This document shows positions 25,983 through 33,539 of a stretch of 64,000 nt of DNA, in pieces. Numbering within the stretch: the first letter of the stretch is position 1; the number at the start of each line of letters is the position of its first letter. Made by a program: the position numbers and the translations under genes. The DNA lies in the NCBI RefSeq assembly GCF_002174455.2, contig NZ_CP147246.1, positions 1,639,501 through 1,703,500 of the forward strand. The letters run 5' to 3'. Origin of the DNA: Enterococcus sp. 9D6_DIV0238 (GTDB lineage Bacteria > Bacillota > Bacilli > Lactobacillales > Enterococcaceae). Below the pieces are notes generated by a model. The model made no database searches, had not been told where the DNA came from, and saw only the letters and a program-made list of their open reading frames with translations.

Positions 25983-27311
25983 TTATGCCAATGTTGGCCA
26001 GTACTCTTTATTTGCCTCGATCATGTCGTCTAAAACTAACTTCGCAACTCTGGCATTTGGTACTGTTTGATTTAATGTGAAGGCTTGTAGTGCTTTTTGA
26101 TAAGATCCTTCAAAGTATGCATCCACTAATAATTTTTCTGCGGCAACTTGTGCTTCCATCAAGCCTTTATGGAAATCATTGATCGGTTGTCTCAAGGAAA
26201 TCGGTTCAACACCTGTAGCACCCACATAAGCTGGTACTTCTACTACTGCATCTGCTCTAAGATTCGGGATCGCCCCTTGATTTGGTACGATCAACATAAA
26301 GCGACGACGTTCGTCATTCAGCAATGACGTTGCCATATCAACGATGTATTGACCGTGCTCGCCAAAATTGAAATTTAAGACGTCTTCTGTCAAACCATCA
26401 CGAATTTTTTGCGCCATTTCCCGTGTATTTTTTTCTCGCCCATCCATGACCATATTTGCTCGTGTATAATTCTTATCCGCATGCTCAACGACCATATCTG
26501 GGTATAAGTAATATTCTAAATAGTTATTTGGAATGTGTGTTGGGAAATTCTTGGTGATCACAGACATCATACTGAATGCCTCTTGCCATGTCTTATCTCC
26601 AGCGTTGAAATCAGCTACTGCCATTTCCTGAGTCGTCAGTTTCTCGATGATTTCAGGCATCACATCGCGACCTAGAGATTTATCGTAGATAGAGGTATAC
26701 CAGCCAAAATGATTCAATCCATAGTAGCTAGGTATCCAGTTTTTTCGATCATAGCCATAGTTGATAGCGATCGTTTCTTCAATTGAAATCGTCATATCAC
26801 ATGCATTGATCATTTTCGCTGTCGGATACGTCCGGCGAACGGCTTCTGAAACGATCGATTCAGGATTCGTATAATTCAAAATCCAAGCATCTGGAGCAAA
26901 TTCTTGAACATACCCAACGATTTCAAGCAAACCGCCCATTGAACGCATCCCATAAGCAAAGCCACCTAAGCCACAGGTTTCTTGACCAACTAAATCATAC
27001 TTCAAAGCGATCTTTTCATCTTGCTCCCGCATTTTCATTCCGCCTACACGAATTTGTGAGAAAATGAAATCACAGCCCGTAAATGCTGTTTTAGGATCTT
27101 CTGTTGATGATAGTTTCACCTCATCGTAGCCATCTTTTTTCAGCATAAAATCAATGATTAGATACATATCATCATTTCTTTTTTTATCGATATCGTATAA
27201 TCGAATTTCCGCAACTGGTAAACGATCCGCATTATTTAAAACAGCTTGAATGATTCCTGGCGTATATGTGCTTCCGCCACCTGCGATTGTAATGATTTGT
27301 TTTTTTGTCAT
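25983..27311 (-). CDS. GH4 6-phospho-alpha-glucosidase
   Basis: Cleaves phosphorylated alpha-glucosides (e.g. maltose 6-phosphate or sucrose isomers) delivered by the PTS, using NAD+ and Mn2+. Seen: NAD-binding IITIAGGGSTYTPG at the N-terminus, IRVGGMKMREQDEKI near 90, GQETCGLGGFAYGMR near 112, and metal-site residues in NACDMTIS (Cys, near 170) and GLNHFGW (His, near 200). CDM with these neighbours is typical of the alpha- rather than beta-specific GH4 enzymes. Start at ATG 27311 (AGGTGAAGACA before it) rather than GTG 27320, which follows the IICB stop immediately. Exact disaccharide unknown. Confidence 0.9.
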   Translation of the reverse strand: MTKKQIITIAGGGSTYTPGIIQAVLNNADRLPVAEIRLYDIDKKRNDDMYLIIDFMLKKDGYDEVKLSSTEDPKTAFTGCDFIFSQIRVGGMKMREQDEKIALKYDLVGQETCGLGGFAYGMRSMGGLLEIVGYVQEFAPDAWILNYTNPESIVSEAVRRTYPTAKMINACDMTISIEETIAINYGYDRKNWIPSYYGLNHFGWYTSIYDKSLGRDVMPEIIEKLTTQEMAVADFNAGDKTWQEAFSMMSVITKNFPTHIPNNYLEYYLYPDMVVEHADKNYTRANMVMDGREKNTREMAQKIRDGLTEDVLNFNFGEHGQYIVDMATSLLNDERRRFMLIVPNQGAIPNLRADAVVEVPAYVGATGVEPISLRQPINDFHKGLMEAQVAAEKLLVDAYFEGSYQKALQAFTLNQTVPNARVAKLVLDDMIEANKEYWPTLA

Positions 27312-27320
27312 TGTCTTCAC

Positions 27321-28745
27321 CTATCCTTGATTTTCTAATAATTTATCAAATTCAGCCATGATATACGTTACTTCCAAACCAACGATCACTTGATAATTTT
27401 TCTCTGTCGGTTTGATGATTCCGCTAACACCTAACTGCTTGATTCGTTGCTCATTCACTACAGAACTGTCCAAAACCTCTACTCTCAATCGTGTATTACA
27501 GCTATAAGCGTCCGCAATATTTTTTGCACCACCGAAAGCATCCAATAATTTTTTCGCCATATATTCATAGTTTTTACTTGCTAATGTTAGTTCTTTTTCC
27601 TCTTCTTCTATTGTTTCTGTCCCAAATTCTGTTGCCACTTCTCTTCCTAAAGTTGGGATATTACGCTTTTTGATCAGGTAATAGAATGTGAAGTAATAGA
27701 GTGCAAAGAACACTAATCCGATCGGAAGAATCAAGATCGCATTCGTTGCGATTCTAAAATTGATCAAGTAATCCACGATACAGGCACCAAAGGTAAAACC
27801 GATTCGAATATTGAATAGGTAGCAGACAAATCCTGCCAAACCTGCGAAGAATGCATGAACGACATAAAGCATTGGCGAAATGAACATAAAGCTGAATTCA
27901 ACAGGTTCTGTGATATTTGCGATAAATGACGTTGCCGCACCACTCCCCATGATCCCTTTGACCATCTCTTTATTTTCTTTGAACGCTGCACGATAAATCG
28001 CTAAACAAATCGCTGGTATACCAAACATCATTACCACGAAAAATCCAGATAAGAATAATCCTGCTTGCGGATCTCCATTGATAAAGCGAGTCATCTCACC
28101 ACGGAAAACTTCTCCACTTGGCGATGTATAGCTTCCTAGATCATAGTAAACATAGGTATTCAAGACATGATGAAGCCCAAATGGAATCAACAATCGATTC
28201 AGGAACATAAAAATACCGACTCCAAATGCACCCATGTCTACTAATAATTTTGCGAAACTATCGATCCCTGTTTGGATGATCGGCCAAATAACCCCAAAAA
28301 CAACTGCTGTGATCGTTTGTAAAATCATGACCATCGTCAACGGAAATTTTTCGCCTGCAAAATAAGAAAATACCATTGGTAATTTTTGATTTTTGAAACG
28401 ATTATAGGTCCAAGCAGCAACCAACCCAGAAATGATCCCGCCAAAAATCCCCATACTTACAGCCGGATTCATGATCTCCAACCCTTTTTTCAACGTTGCA
28501 ATTGCTAGAAACCCAGTCAAAGCTGGAATCCCTTTATCCTTCGTCTTAGCAAAACCGATCGTTACACCAATGGCAAACAGAATGTCTAAATTCCCAAAAA
28601 CAGCATTTCCGGCAGCACCGATCACCGGAATATTCAGCATATCATCCGCAGATAAACGCATGATCAAACCCGCCAACGGCATTGCAGCAACAGGAAGCAA
28701 CATTGCTCTTCCCAATTTTTGAATATTCGCTTTAAAACTCGACAT
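27321..28745 (-). CDS. PTS alpha-glucoside transporter, EIICB
   Basis: Imports and phosphorylates an alpha-glucoside. The 474 residues form an EIIC membrane domain of the Glc family (about 1-380: RAMLLPVAAMPLAGLIMRL, GLHHVLNTYVYYDLG, NITEPVEFSFMF) and a C-terminal EIIB domain with phosphocysteine in ADAYSCNTRLRVEV near residue 415. The IIA is a separate gene two positions downstream. AAGGAGGAG precedes the ATG, and 20 bases further upstream begins a four-copy array of long-hairpin repeats, so the gene has a long structured leader. The maltose/isomaltulose branch is likely. Confidence 0.9.
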   Translation of the reverse strand: MSSFKANIQKLGRAMLLPVAAMPLAGLIMRLSADDMLNIPVIGAAGNAVFGNLDILFAIGVTIGFAKTKDKGIPALTGFLAIATLKKGLEIMNPAVSMGIFGGIISGLVAAWTYNRFKNQKLPMVFSYFAGEKFPLTMVMILQTITAVVFGVIWPIIQTGIDSFAKLLVDMGAFGVGIFMFLNRLLIPFGLHHVLNTYVYYDLGSYTSPSGEVFRGEMTRFINGDPQAGLFLSGFFVVMMFGIPAICLAIYRAAFKENKEMVKGIMGSGAATSFIANITEPVEFSFMFISPMLYVVHAFFAGLAGFVCYLFNIRIGFTFGACIVDYLINFRIATNAILILPIGLVFFALYYFTFYYLIKKRNIPTLGREVATEFGTETIEEEEKELTLASKNYEYMAKKLLDAFGGAKNIADAYSCNTRLRVEVLDSSVVNEQRIKQLGVSGIIKPTEKNYQVIVGLEVTYIMAEFDKLLENQG

Positions 28746-28764
28746 GATAACTCCTCCTTAAATT

Positions 28765-28880
28765 AAAAGCGGAACAAATCGTCTAATCCTGTAGAAAATT
28801 AGGAAATTGACTTTGAGACGCTTTTTGTCTCACTGGCAATTTATCTATTTTCCTAAGGATTGATTTGTGCAGCTGGATAA
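28765..28880. repeat. Long-hairpin repeat, copy B1 (IICB leader)
   Basis: From AAAAGCGGAACAAATCG to TGATTTGTGCAGCTGGATAA. Arms ACAAATC/GATTTGT, AATCCT/AGGATT and GAGAC/GTCTC pair, with a second paired AT-rich region (GGAAATTG/CAATTT). Nearly identical to C1 and C3 at 33 kb. Confidence 0.85.
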
Positions 28881-28884
28881 TGAT

Positions 28885-29002
28885 AAAAGCGGAACAGGCT
28901 CGCTCAGCCTTGACAGGAAAATAGGAAAAATCGATTGAGGTGCTTTCTGCCTCACTCTATTTTTATCTTTTTCCCGAAAGGCTAGCCTGTGCAGCTAGAT
29001 AA
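28885..29002. repeat. Long-hairpin repeat, copy B2
   Basis: From AAAAGCGGAACAGGCTCG to GCTAGCCTGTGCAGCTAGATAA. The outer arms are ACAGGCT/AGCCTGT, changed on both sides relative to B1; middle arms GCCTT/AAGGC, inner arms TGAGG/CCTCA. Confidence 0.85.
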
Positions 29003-29006
29003 CGAT

Positions 29007-29123
29007 AAAAGCGGAATGAACCGTTCAGTCTCGACTGAAAAATAGGAAAATATAACTGAGGTGCTTTTTTCCTCATTTATATTTTATCTTTTTTCCGAGA
29101 GACTGGCTCATGCAGCTAGATAA
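29007..29123. repeat. Long-hairpin repeat, copy B3
   Basis: From AAAAGCGGAATGAACCG to GGCTCATGCAGCTAGATAA. Arms ATGAACC/GGCTCAT (one mismatch), AGTCTCG/CGAGAGACT and TGAGG/CCTCA; of the same subtype as C2. Confidence 0.85.
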
Positions 29124-29127
29124 TGAT

Positions 29128-29245
29128 AAAAGCGGAACAGGCTCGTTTTGCTCTGACAGAAAAATAGGAAATATTGATTGAGATGCTCTTTATCTCACTC
29201 AATATTTATCTTTTTTCCGAAGAGCTAGCCTGTGTAGCTGGACAA
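29128..29245. repeat. Long-hairpin repeat, copy B4
   Basis: From AAAAGCGGAACAGGCTCG to GCTAGCCTGTGTAGCTGGACAA. Arms ACAGGCT/AGCCTGT, inner TGAGAT/ATCTCA. Starts of B1 to B4 are 120 to 122 bases apart. Confidence 0.85.
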
Positions 29246-29248
29246 TAT

Positions 29249-29396
29249 AAATGATCAACACTTTCTTTGAAAGTCTTGTACTGTTCAACATCAACTCAAT
29301 CATTTTCGTTGTGTTTCTCAGCAAATGATCAACACTTTCTTCGAAAGTCTTGTACTGTCCATCATCAACCCAATACTTTCGTTATAATTCTCAGCA
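29249..29396. repeat. Two tandem 74-base repeats (family D) following the hairpin array
   Basis: Copies start at 29249 and 29323, each with AAATGATCAACACTTTC, a small ACTTTC/GAAAGT hairpin, GTCTTGTACTGT and a tail TTCTCAGCAAA. The second copy runs into the 3' end of the chbG gene. A third copy follows the hairpin array at 33.3 kb. On the plus strand each copy can be read as a 20-27-codon frame starting MINTFFESLVL, but no ribosome site is present. Confidence 0.75.
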
Positions 29397-30161
29397 AATC
29401 TCCCGATACGTGACCAGTTCGATCTCCTTATCCTGTTTCACTGTTTTCGCAAACTCTGAATGAATCAAAAATTCGACCTGATTGATTCGTGGAAAAACAA
29501 ACCCTGATCCCTGGTATAACTCTTGATCGATATAAGCTGTATGACACATGATCTCCGTTGTTTTTACCGATCTTAATTTTTCCAGCAGATCCGCTAAATA
29601 TTCATCGATTCCTTTGTCTATTTGACGTTCCTTCGGCTCATCTACGCCTACATCATCAAAGAATCGCTCAAAGTAATCAACATGACGCACCTGCTCTTTT
29701 TCTTCAAAATTCCCGCGAACCGGCAAATCATATTTCTTTGCTAGAGCAACAACTACTTCCTGATTTTGTCCAAAAGTGTGTGCATGATGATGACTGTCTA
29801 AATGAGTAGGTACGATCCCTGAACGATAAACCTTTTGAATTTGACTATTCCATTCTTGGTATAGCTCATCCAAATCGATTTCAAAAGGTTGTTCATAATA
29901 AGCTAATTTCTTAAAAGAACCCTTTCCATCCATCAATGTATCAACATTTTTTAAAAGTGGTTGTCCACAAGTCAATGTCAAATGAACGCCAACACCTAAA
30001 TCTGGATTTTCTTTTTTCAACTGGACTGCCTGTTCAAATCCCGGCATATTCGCCATTAGCGTGGTTGAAGTCAAAATCCCTTCACGATAAGCATCGATGA
30101 TCCCATAATTCACCCCGCGGCTGTATCCAAAATCGTCTGAGTTGATAATTACTTTTCCCAT
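29391..30161 (-). CDS. ChbG/YdjC-family carbohydrate deacetylase
   Basis: A 256-residue metal-dependent deacetylase of the YdjC/HopN (ChbG) family, which removes acetyl groups from N-acetylated oligosaccharides such as chitobiose or its phosphate. Metal ligands are visible in IINSDDFGYSRG at the N-terminus and THLDSHHHAHTFG near residue 122; VHLTLTCGQPLL near 58 is also typical. It lies between the BglG-type antiterminator and the IICB gene, behind a RAT/terminator pair, so its expression should depend on that antiterminator. Its link to an alpha-glucoside PTS is unexpected. Substrate not determinable. Confidence 0.85.
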   Translation of the reverse strand: MGKVIINSDDFGYSRGVNYGIIDAYREGILTSTTLMANMPGFEQAVQLKKENPDLGVGVHLTLTCGQPLLKNVDTLMDGKGSFKKLAYYEQPFEIDLDELYQEWNSQIQKVYRSGIVPTHLDSHHHAHTFGQNQEVVVALAKKYDLPVRGNFEEKEQVRHVDYFERFFDDVGVDEPKERQIDKGIDEYLADLLEKLRSVKTTEIMCHTAYIDQELYQGSGFVFPRINQVEFLIHSEFAKTVKQDKEIELVTYREIC

Positions 30162-30185
30162 TTTTCCTCTTCCTTTCTAAACAGT

Positions 30186-30270
30186 AAAAAAGGCGCACCC
30201 TAATAAAAGAACTCCAGTATAAAACTGAATACTCTCTCATTAGGTTACGCCTACCGAATAGTAACACCCT
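30186..30270 (-). promoter_or_regulatory. RAT antiterminator site and overlapping terminator before chbG
   Basis: On the minus strand AGGGTGTTACTATTCGGTAGG (30270 onwards) continues GCGTAACC, a BglG/LicT-type RAT. Its 3' end overlaps the left arm of a terminator (GGCGTAACCTAAT ... ATTAGGGTGCGCC followed by six Ts, down to 30186). Binding of the antiterminator to the RAT would keep the terminator from forming. Confidence 0.8.
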
Positions 30271-30280
30271 AATCATTGTT

Positions 30281-31108
30281 TTATTTAATTCTTGCCAAAT
30301 GCACTGCTAAATACACTGTTTCATTTTCTTGAATAGTCATTTGGTATGTTTCTTCGATCTTAGTTGTAATGAATTTCGCCACTTTATAAGGCTGACTTTC
30401 TTGAAAAGACGGATTAAAGAATGAATAATCTTCATCAGACACCTTTTCTTGATAGATCAAACGTTTTACTAAAAATTTTATATGGATCATCAGCCGATGA
30501 TACGTAAGCGATTCTTTATCTAATACACCAAAATACTCTTTTTCCAGCATCTGCAAAATAGCTGCTGTCATTTCTAAAATCTTTAAGCTGTTTAAACTAT
30601 TTCGCTCCCCTAATTCCGCATTGATAATATGCATCGTGATAAATCCAACTTCATTTGCGCCTAACTCTGTCTCATAGCGTTTATTGATCAGCTTTACCAC
30701 TTCAACAGCCGTTGAATATTCTTCAGGATAAAGCAACTTCATTTCCGGCAGCATGATCGCTGTCACCTGACTGTCTTCTCTTTTTCGCTGAATCGCAAAA
30801 TAAATGTGATCTGTTAAAGCGATATAAATATTTGAATCTAAGGGCACTTGGATCTTTGATTGAATAAAGTGAATGATTTCTTCTGAAAACTCAATAAATT
30901 CCAGTGGAATTTGTGCTGCCATCTCGCTGAACATCTTCGTTTTTTCCTTCGAATCTAAAACAAAAATTTTATCAGCTGACGACTCATCAAATACCTCGTT
31001 TACGACTGCTGAAAAACCAATGCCCTTCCCCATAGCAATTTTTTCTACCCCATGATCATCCACCAAAACAACATTGTGATTGATCTTTTTCACGATAAGC
31101 ATTTTCAT
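30281..31108 (-). CDS. BglG/LicT-family transcription antiterminator
   Basis: RNA-binding antiterminator controlled by PTS phosphorylation. The 275 residues show the CAT RNA-binding domain (MKMLIVKKINHNVVLVDD, then KIAMGKGIGFSA) followed by two PRD domains (about 65-170 and 170-275), each with conserved histidines (e.g. LTDHIYFAI, VGFITMHI, YLAVHLAR). Start chosen at 31108, seven bases after AAGGG; upstream extension to 31126 lacks support. RAT/terminator pairs lie both before this gene and before chbG, so it should autoregulate and control the downstream deacetylase-PTS-GH4 genes. Confidence 0.92.
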   Translation of the reverse strand: MKMLIVKKINHNVVLVDDHGVEKIAMGKGIGFSAVVNEVFDESSADKIFVLDSKEKTKMFSEMAAQIPLEFIEFSEEIIHFIQSKIQVPLDSNIYIALTDHIYFAIQRKREDSQVTAIMLPEMKLLYPEEYSTAVEVVKLINKRYETELGANEVGFITMHIINAELGERNSLNSLKILEMTAAILQMLEKEYFGVLDKESLTYHRLMIHIKFLVKRLIYQEKVSDEDYSFFNPSFQESQPYKVAKFITTKIEETYQMTIQENETVYLAVHLARIK

Positions 31109-31241
31109 TAACAATCCCTTCTCCAAAAAGGCTAAGTGACTTTTTACTACGTACTTTTGTTGATTTTTCCAATCACTCCTTTTCGTTTATTTCTAACAAA
31201 CTCGAGTTAAAAACAGACAAAATAACGTAACTTTTTTACGC

Positions 31242-31301
31242 AAAAACGACCTAAGAAAAATGACTTTTCTTAGGTCGTGCCTAATTTAATAGTTACACCC
31301 T
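31242..31301 (-). promoter_or_regulatory. RAT antiterminator site and terminator before bglG
   Basis: On the minus strand AGGGTGTAACTATTAAATTA (from 31301) continues GGCACGACC, a RAT. The CGACC end is shared with the terminator stem CGACCTAAGAAAA/TTTTCTTAGGTCG followed by TTTTTG (to 31242). Confidence 0.82.
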
Positions 31302-31316
31302 GTGTTTTATGGTTAA

Positions 31317-31345
31317 AATATACCACAGTGTGAAACCGGTGTCAA
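31317..31345 (-). promoter_or_regulatory. bglG promoter
   Basis: TTGACA (31345-31340), 17 bases, TATATT with TGG extension (31322-31317), 16 bases ahead of the RAT. Confidence 0.75.
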
Positions 31346-31363
31346 ACGCTATTTTTACGTTTT

Positions 31364-32011
31364 TTATTGATTAGACTGAAATCTCGCTTCTACACGATAA
31401 ATAGGCTGTCCTTTAGCAGAGAATTTTTCCTCATACTCGGTCATGATGTTTCCTTCGTAATTGCTTGCATGCAAATCAAGCCAAACTTGTTCTAAAATCA
31501 TGCCATATTTTGAGAAGCTGCTTAGAGAATATTCAAATAATCCACGATTATCTGTTTTAAAGTGGATTTCTCCGTTTGGTTTCAAAATCGTTTCATCTGT
31601 TTCTAAAAAGGTTTTAAACGTTAATCGACGCTTTTCATGACGCGTTTTTGGCCACGGATCAGAAAAATTCAAATAAATTTGATCGATTTCATTTTCAGCA
31701 AAATACTCAGTCAGTGCACTTCCATCGACATGTAGCAATTGGAGATTAGGGAGAGCTTCTTCCAACGCCTTATCTAAAGCAATCGACAACACACTTAACT
31801 GCATATCGATCCCGATATAATTGATTTCTGGATGAGCTTTTGCCATTCCTACGATAAATTGGCCCTTGCCTGAACCGATCTCGATATGGATTGGATGATC
31901 ATTGCCAAAACGTTCCTGCCAGCGTCCTTGCCATTTTTCTGGCCCTTCTACAACTAATTCAGGATGACTTGCTAACAACTCAGCAGCCCCTGCTCTTTTT
32001 CTCATGCGCAT
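31364..32011 (-). CDS. trmB: tRNA (guanine46-N7)-methyltransferase TrmB
   Basis: Methylates G46 in the tRNA variable loop using SAM. The 215-residue Rossmann methyltransferase has [13 protein letters not shown] near residue 45 (SAM site), [13 protein letters not shown] near 72, and the family signature [19 protein letters not shown] near 120. The start is ATG 32011, giving the usual MRMRKR opening; 16 further codons upstream are not conserved. It is downstream of ytmP, as in Bacillus, separated by a terminator-like hairpin. Confidence 0.96.
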   Translation of the reverse strand: MRMRKRAGAAELLASHPELVVEGPEKWQGRWQERFGNDHPIHIEIGSGKGQFIVGMAKAHPEINYIGIDMQLSVLSIALDKALEEALPNLQLLHVDGSALTEYFAENEIDQIYLNFSDPWPKTRHEKRRLTFKTFLETDETILKPNGEIHFKTDNRGLFEYSLSSFSKYGMILEQVWLDLHASNYEGNIMTEYEEKFSAKGQPIYRVEARFQSNQ

Positions 32012-32045
32012 AATTTTAGTTTCCCTTTCTTTATCACAAATTTTA

Positions 32046-32085
32046 AGAGGGTAGGACAAAACCTGCCGATTTTGTACCGCCCTCT
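32046..32085 (-). terminator. Hairpin between ytmP and trmB
   Basis: AGAGGG-TAGGACAAAA ... TTTTGTACC-GCCCTCT with loop CCTGCCGA. It resembles the stem tips of the extragenic stem-loop elements at 24.5 and 60.2 kb. On the minus strand it sits after ytmP (stop 32138), with only a short T run (TTTT). Confidence 0.55.
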
Positions 32086-32137
32086 GTTATTTTTAAGTCA
32101 CTCTTTTACATGAAGCAACGACTGGAACCTCAATTTC

Positions 32138-32917
32138 TTAATAGCCAAAAGCTTGTTTCAATTTTAAAATCTCTGCATTCATTTCCCGCTTTTCCCCTGA
32201 CTGATAATGCCGCAGGATTTCTTGAAGGAAATTGAACAGTGCATACCACTTGATTCTGGTCAAATTTTCTTCTGTTGGATGCATACCATATGACAGAAGC
32301 CATTTATTCCAGCTCTCTTGCGGCACATAGTGCCCCAGCAGCATACCTAAATCTAAGGCTGGATCGGCAATCATCACTGAATCCCAATCAACTAAGTATA
32401 AGTAATTTTTAGAAACGATCCAGTTTCGATGATTCACATCCCCATGAACGACCATATAGTTATGAACTGAGTAAGTAGGAACCGTACGCAATAAATAGCT
32501 ATAAACACGTTCGAGATACGAATTATTTCGAAGTTCTGCCGGCAGTTTTTCCTCATATGCTTGAAGCAGCATTGCAGGAGTCTGTACTTTCCCGCCGATC
32601 TTTTCCAGCATTTTCTTCAGCATATGCGAATGATGCAAATGATACAGCACATCGACCACATCATTTCTTTGCCCGATTTCCTGTGCACGCAGCACTTGTC
32701 CATCTAACCATTCTTGTGCAGTCAAAATATCTCCTGTGACTGTCCGCTTAGTCCAAACTAGCTTCGGTGCGATTCCTTCTTTAGATAAAGCGGCCAAAAG
32801 AGGAGACGTATTTCGTTTGATGAATACTCGTTCAGCCGCACGTATGCCCATGAAAGTTTGACCGGTTGCGCCTTTTATTGGCTGCAAGCGCCACTCCTTA
32901 TCCAACTGAAATGCCAT
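32138..32917 (-). CDS. ytmP: Aminoglycoside/choline phosphotransferase-like kinase YtmP
   Basis: A 259-residue APH-fold protein: FIKRNTSPLLAALS near residue 32 (nucleotide-binding Lys), catalytic loop VVHGDVNHRNWIV near 160 and metal-binding LVDWDSVMIADPALDLG near 180. It is a conserved Firmicutes gene next to trmB, usually annotated as a choline/ethanolamine-type kinase, but its substrate is not established and nothing points to drug resistance. ATG at 32917 with GGAG upstream. A three-copy array of long-hairpin repeats begins 34 bases upstream, within its presumed leader. Confidence 0.88.
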   Translation of the reverse strand: MAFQLDKEWRLQPIKGATGQTFMGIRAAERVFIKRNTSPLLAALSKEGIAPKLVWTKRTVTGDILTAQEWLDGQVLRAQEIGQRNDVVDVLYHLHHSHMLKKMLEKIGGKVQTPAMLLQAYEEKLPAELRNNSYLERVYSYLLRTVPTYSVHNYMVVHGDVNHRNWIVSKNYLYLVDWDSVMIADPALDLGMLLGHYVPQESWNKWLLSYGMHPTEENLTRIKWYALFNFLQEILRHYQSGEKREMNAEILKLKQAFGY

Positions 32918-32950
32918 GGAAATTATCTCCTATCTTAACACGATTTAAAT

Positions 32951-33066
32951 AAAAGCGGAACAAATCGCTTAATCCTGTAGAAAATTAGGAAATTGACATT
33001 GAAACGCTTTTTGTTTCACTGGCAATTTATCTATTTTCCTAAGGATTGATTTGTGCAGCTAGATAA
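32951..33066. repeat. Long-hairpin repeat, copy C1 (ytmP leader)
   Basis: Starts AAAAGCGGAACAAATCGC and ends TGATTTGTGCAGCTAGATAA. Arms ACAAATC/GATTTGT, AATCCT/AGGATT, GAAAC/GTTTC. Compared with B1 (GAGAC/GTCTC) the inner stem has changed on both sides. Confidence 0.85.
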
Positions 33067-33071
33067 CATTT

Positions 33072-33189
33072 AAAAGCAGAATGAGCCCGCTTAGTCTCGA
33101 CTAGAAAATAGGAAAACATGACTGAGGCGCTTTTTGCCTTATCCAGGTTTTATCTTTTTCTCGAGAGACTGGCTCATGTAGCTGGATAA
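33072..33189. repeat. Long-hairpin repeat, copy C2
   Basis: AAAAGCAGAATGAGCCCG to GGCTCATGTAGCTGGATAA; arms ATGAGCC/GGCTCAT perfect, AGTCTCGA/TCGAGAGACT, AGGCG/TGCCT. Restores the pair mismatched in B3. Confidence 0.85.
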
Positions 33190-33193
33190 CAAT

Positions 33194-33309
33194 AAAAGCA
33201 GAACAAATCGCTTAATCCTGTAGAAAATTAGGAAATTGACATTGAAATGCTTTTTGTTTCACTGGCAATTTATCTATTTTCCTAAGGATTGATTTGTGCA
33301 GCTAGATAA
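33194..33309. repeat. Long-hairpin repeat, copy C3
   Basis: Almost identical to C1 (AAAAGCAGAACAAATCGC to GATTTGTGCAGCTAGATAA), with the inner stem GAAAT-GC/GTTTC slightly changed. Confidence 0.85.
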
Positions 33310-33312
33310 TAC

Positions 33313-33445
33313 AAATGATCAACACTTTCTTCGAAAGTCTTGTACTGTTCTACATCAGCTCACTTCATTCACTGTGTTTCTCAGCAAAAGCAGAATGAGC
33401 CCGCTTAGTCTCGACTAGAAAAATGATCCACACTCATATGAAAGC
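33313..33445. repeat. Family D repeat, then fragments of the hairpin repeat and of D
   Basis: A D copy (33313-33386) with AAATGATCAACACTTTCTTC and tail TTCTCAGCAAAA runs directly into the first 35 bases of a C2-like hairpin copy (33386-33420, AAAAGCAGAATGAGCCCG) that is then cut off and followed by a diverged D start (ATGATCCACACT, 33422 on). The order hairpin-array then D matches the 29.2-kb locus. The remainder to 33539 shows nothing I can assign. Confidence 0.7.
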
Positions 33446-33539
33446 CCTATATCTATCGTTCATTGTTTACAGTACTTATCATTTTAGCTTCCATAGCACC
33501 TCACGTCAAGCATCTCTCTTGTTCTTTCAGCTTCTTTCT

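Noticed and set aside
28765..29245. Tandem repeats as a CRISPR array
   Set aside because: Units are about 117 bases with no unique spacers, stems vary in a paired manner, and no cas gene is present.
29249..29396. Family D repeats as type I toxin genes (Fst-like)
   Set aside because: The short plus-strand frame lacks a ribosome site and lacks the typical toxin helix with charged tail; copies end at different points.
32138..32917. YtmP homologue as an aminoglycoside resistance enzyme
   Set aside because: It has the APH fold but is the conserved housekeeping neighbour of trmB in Firmicutes.
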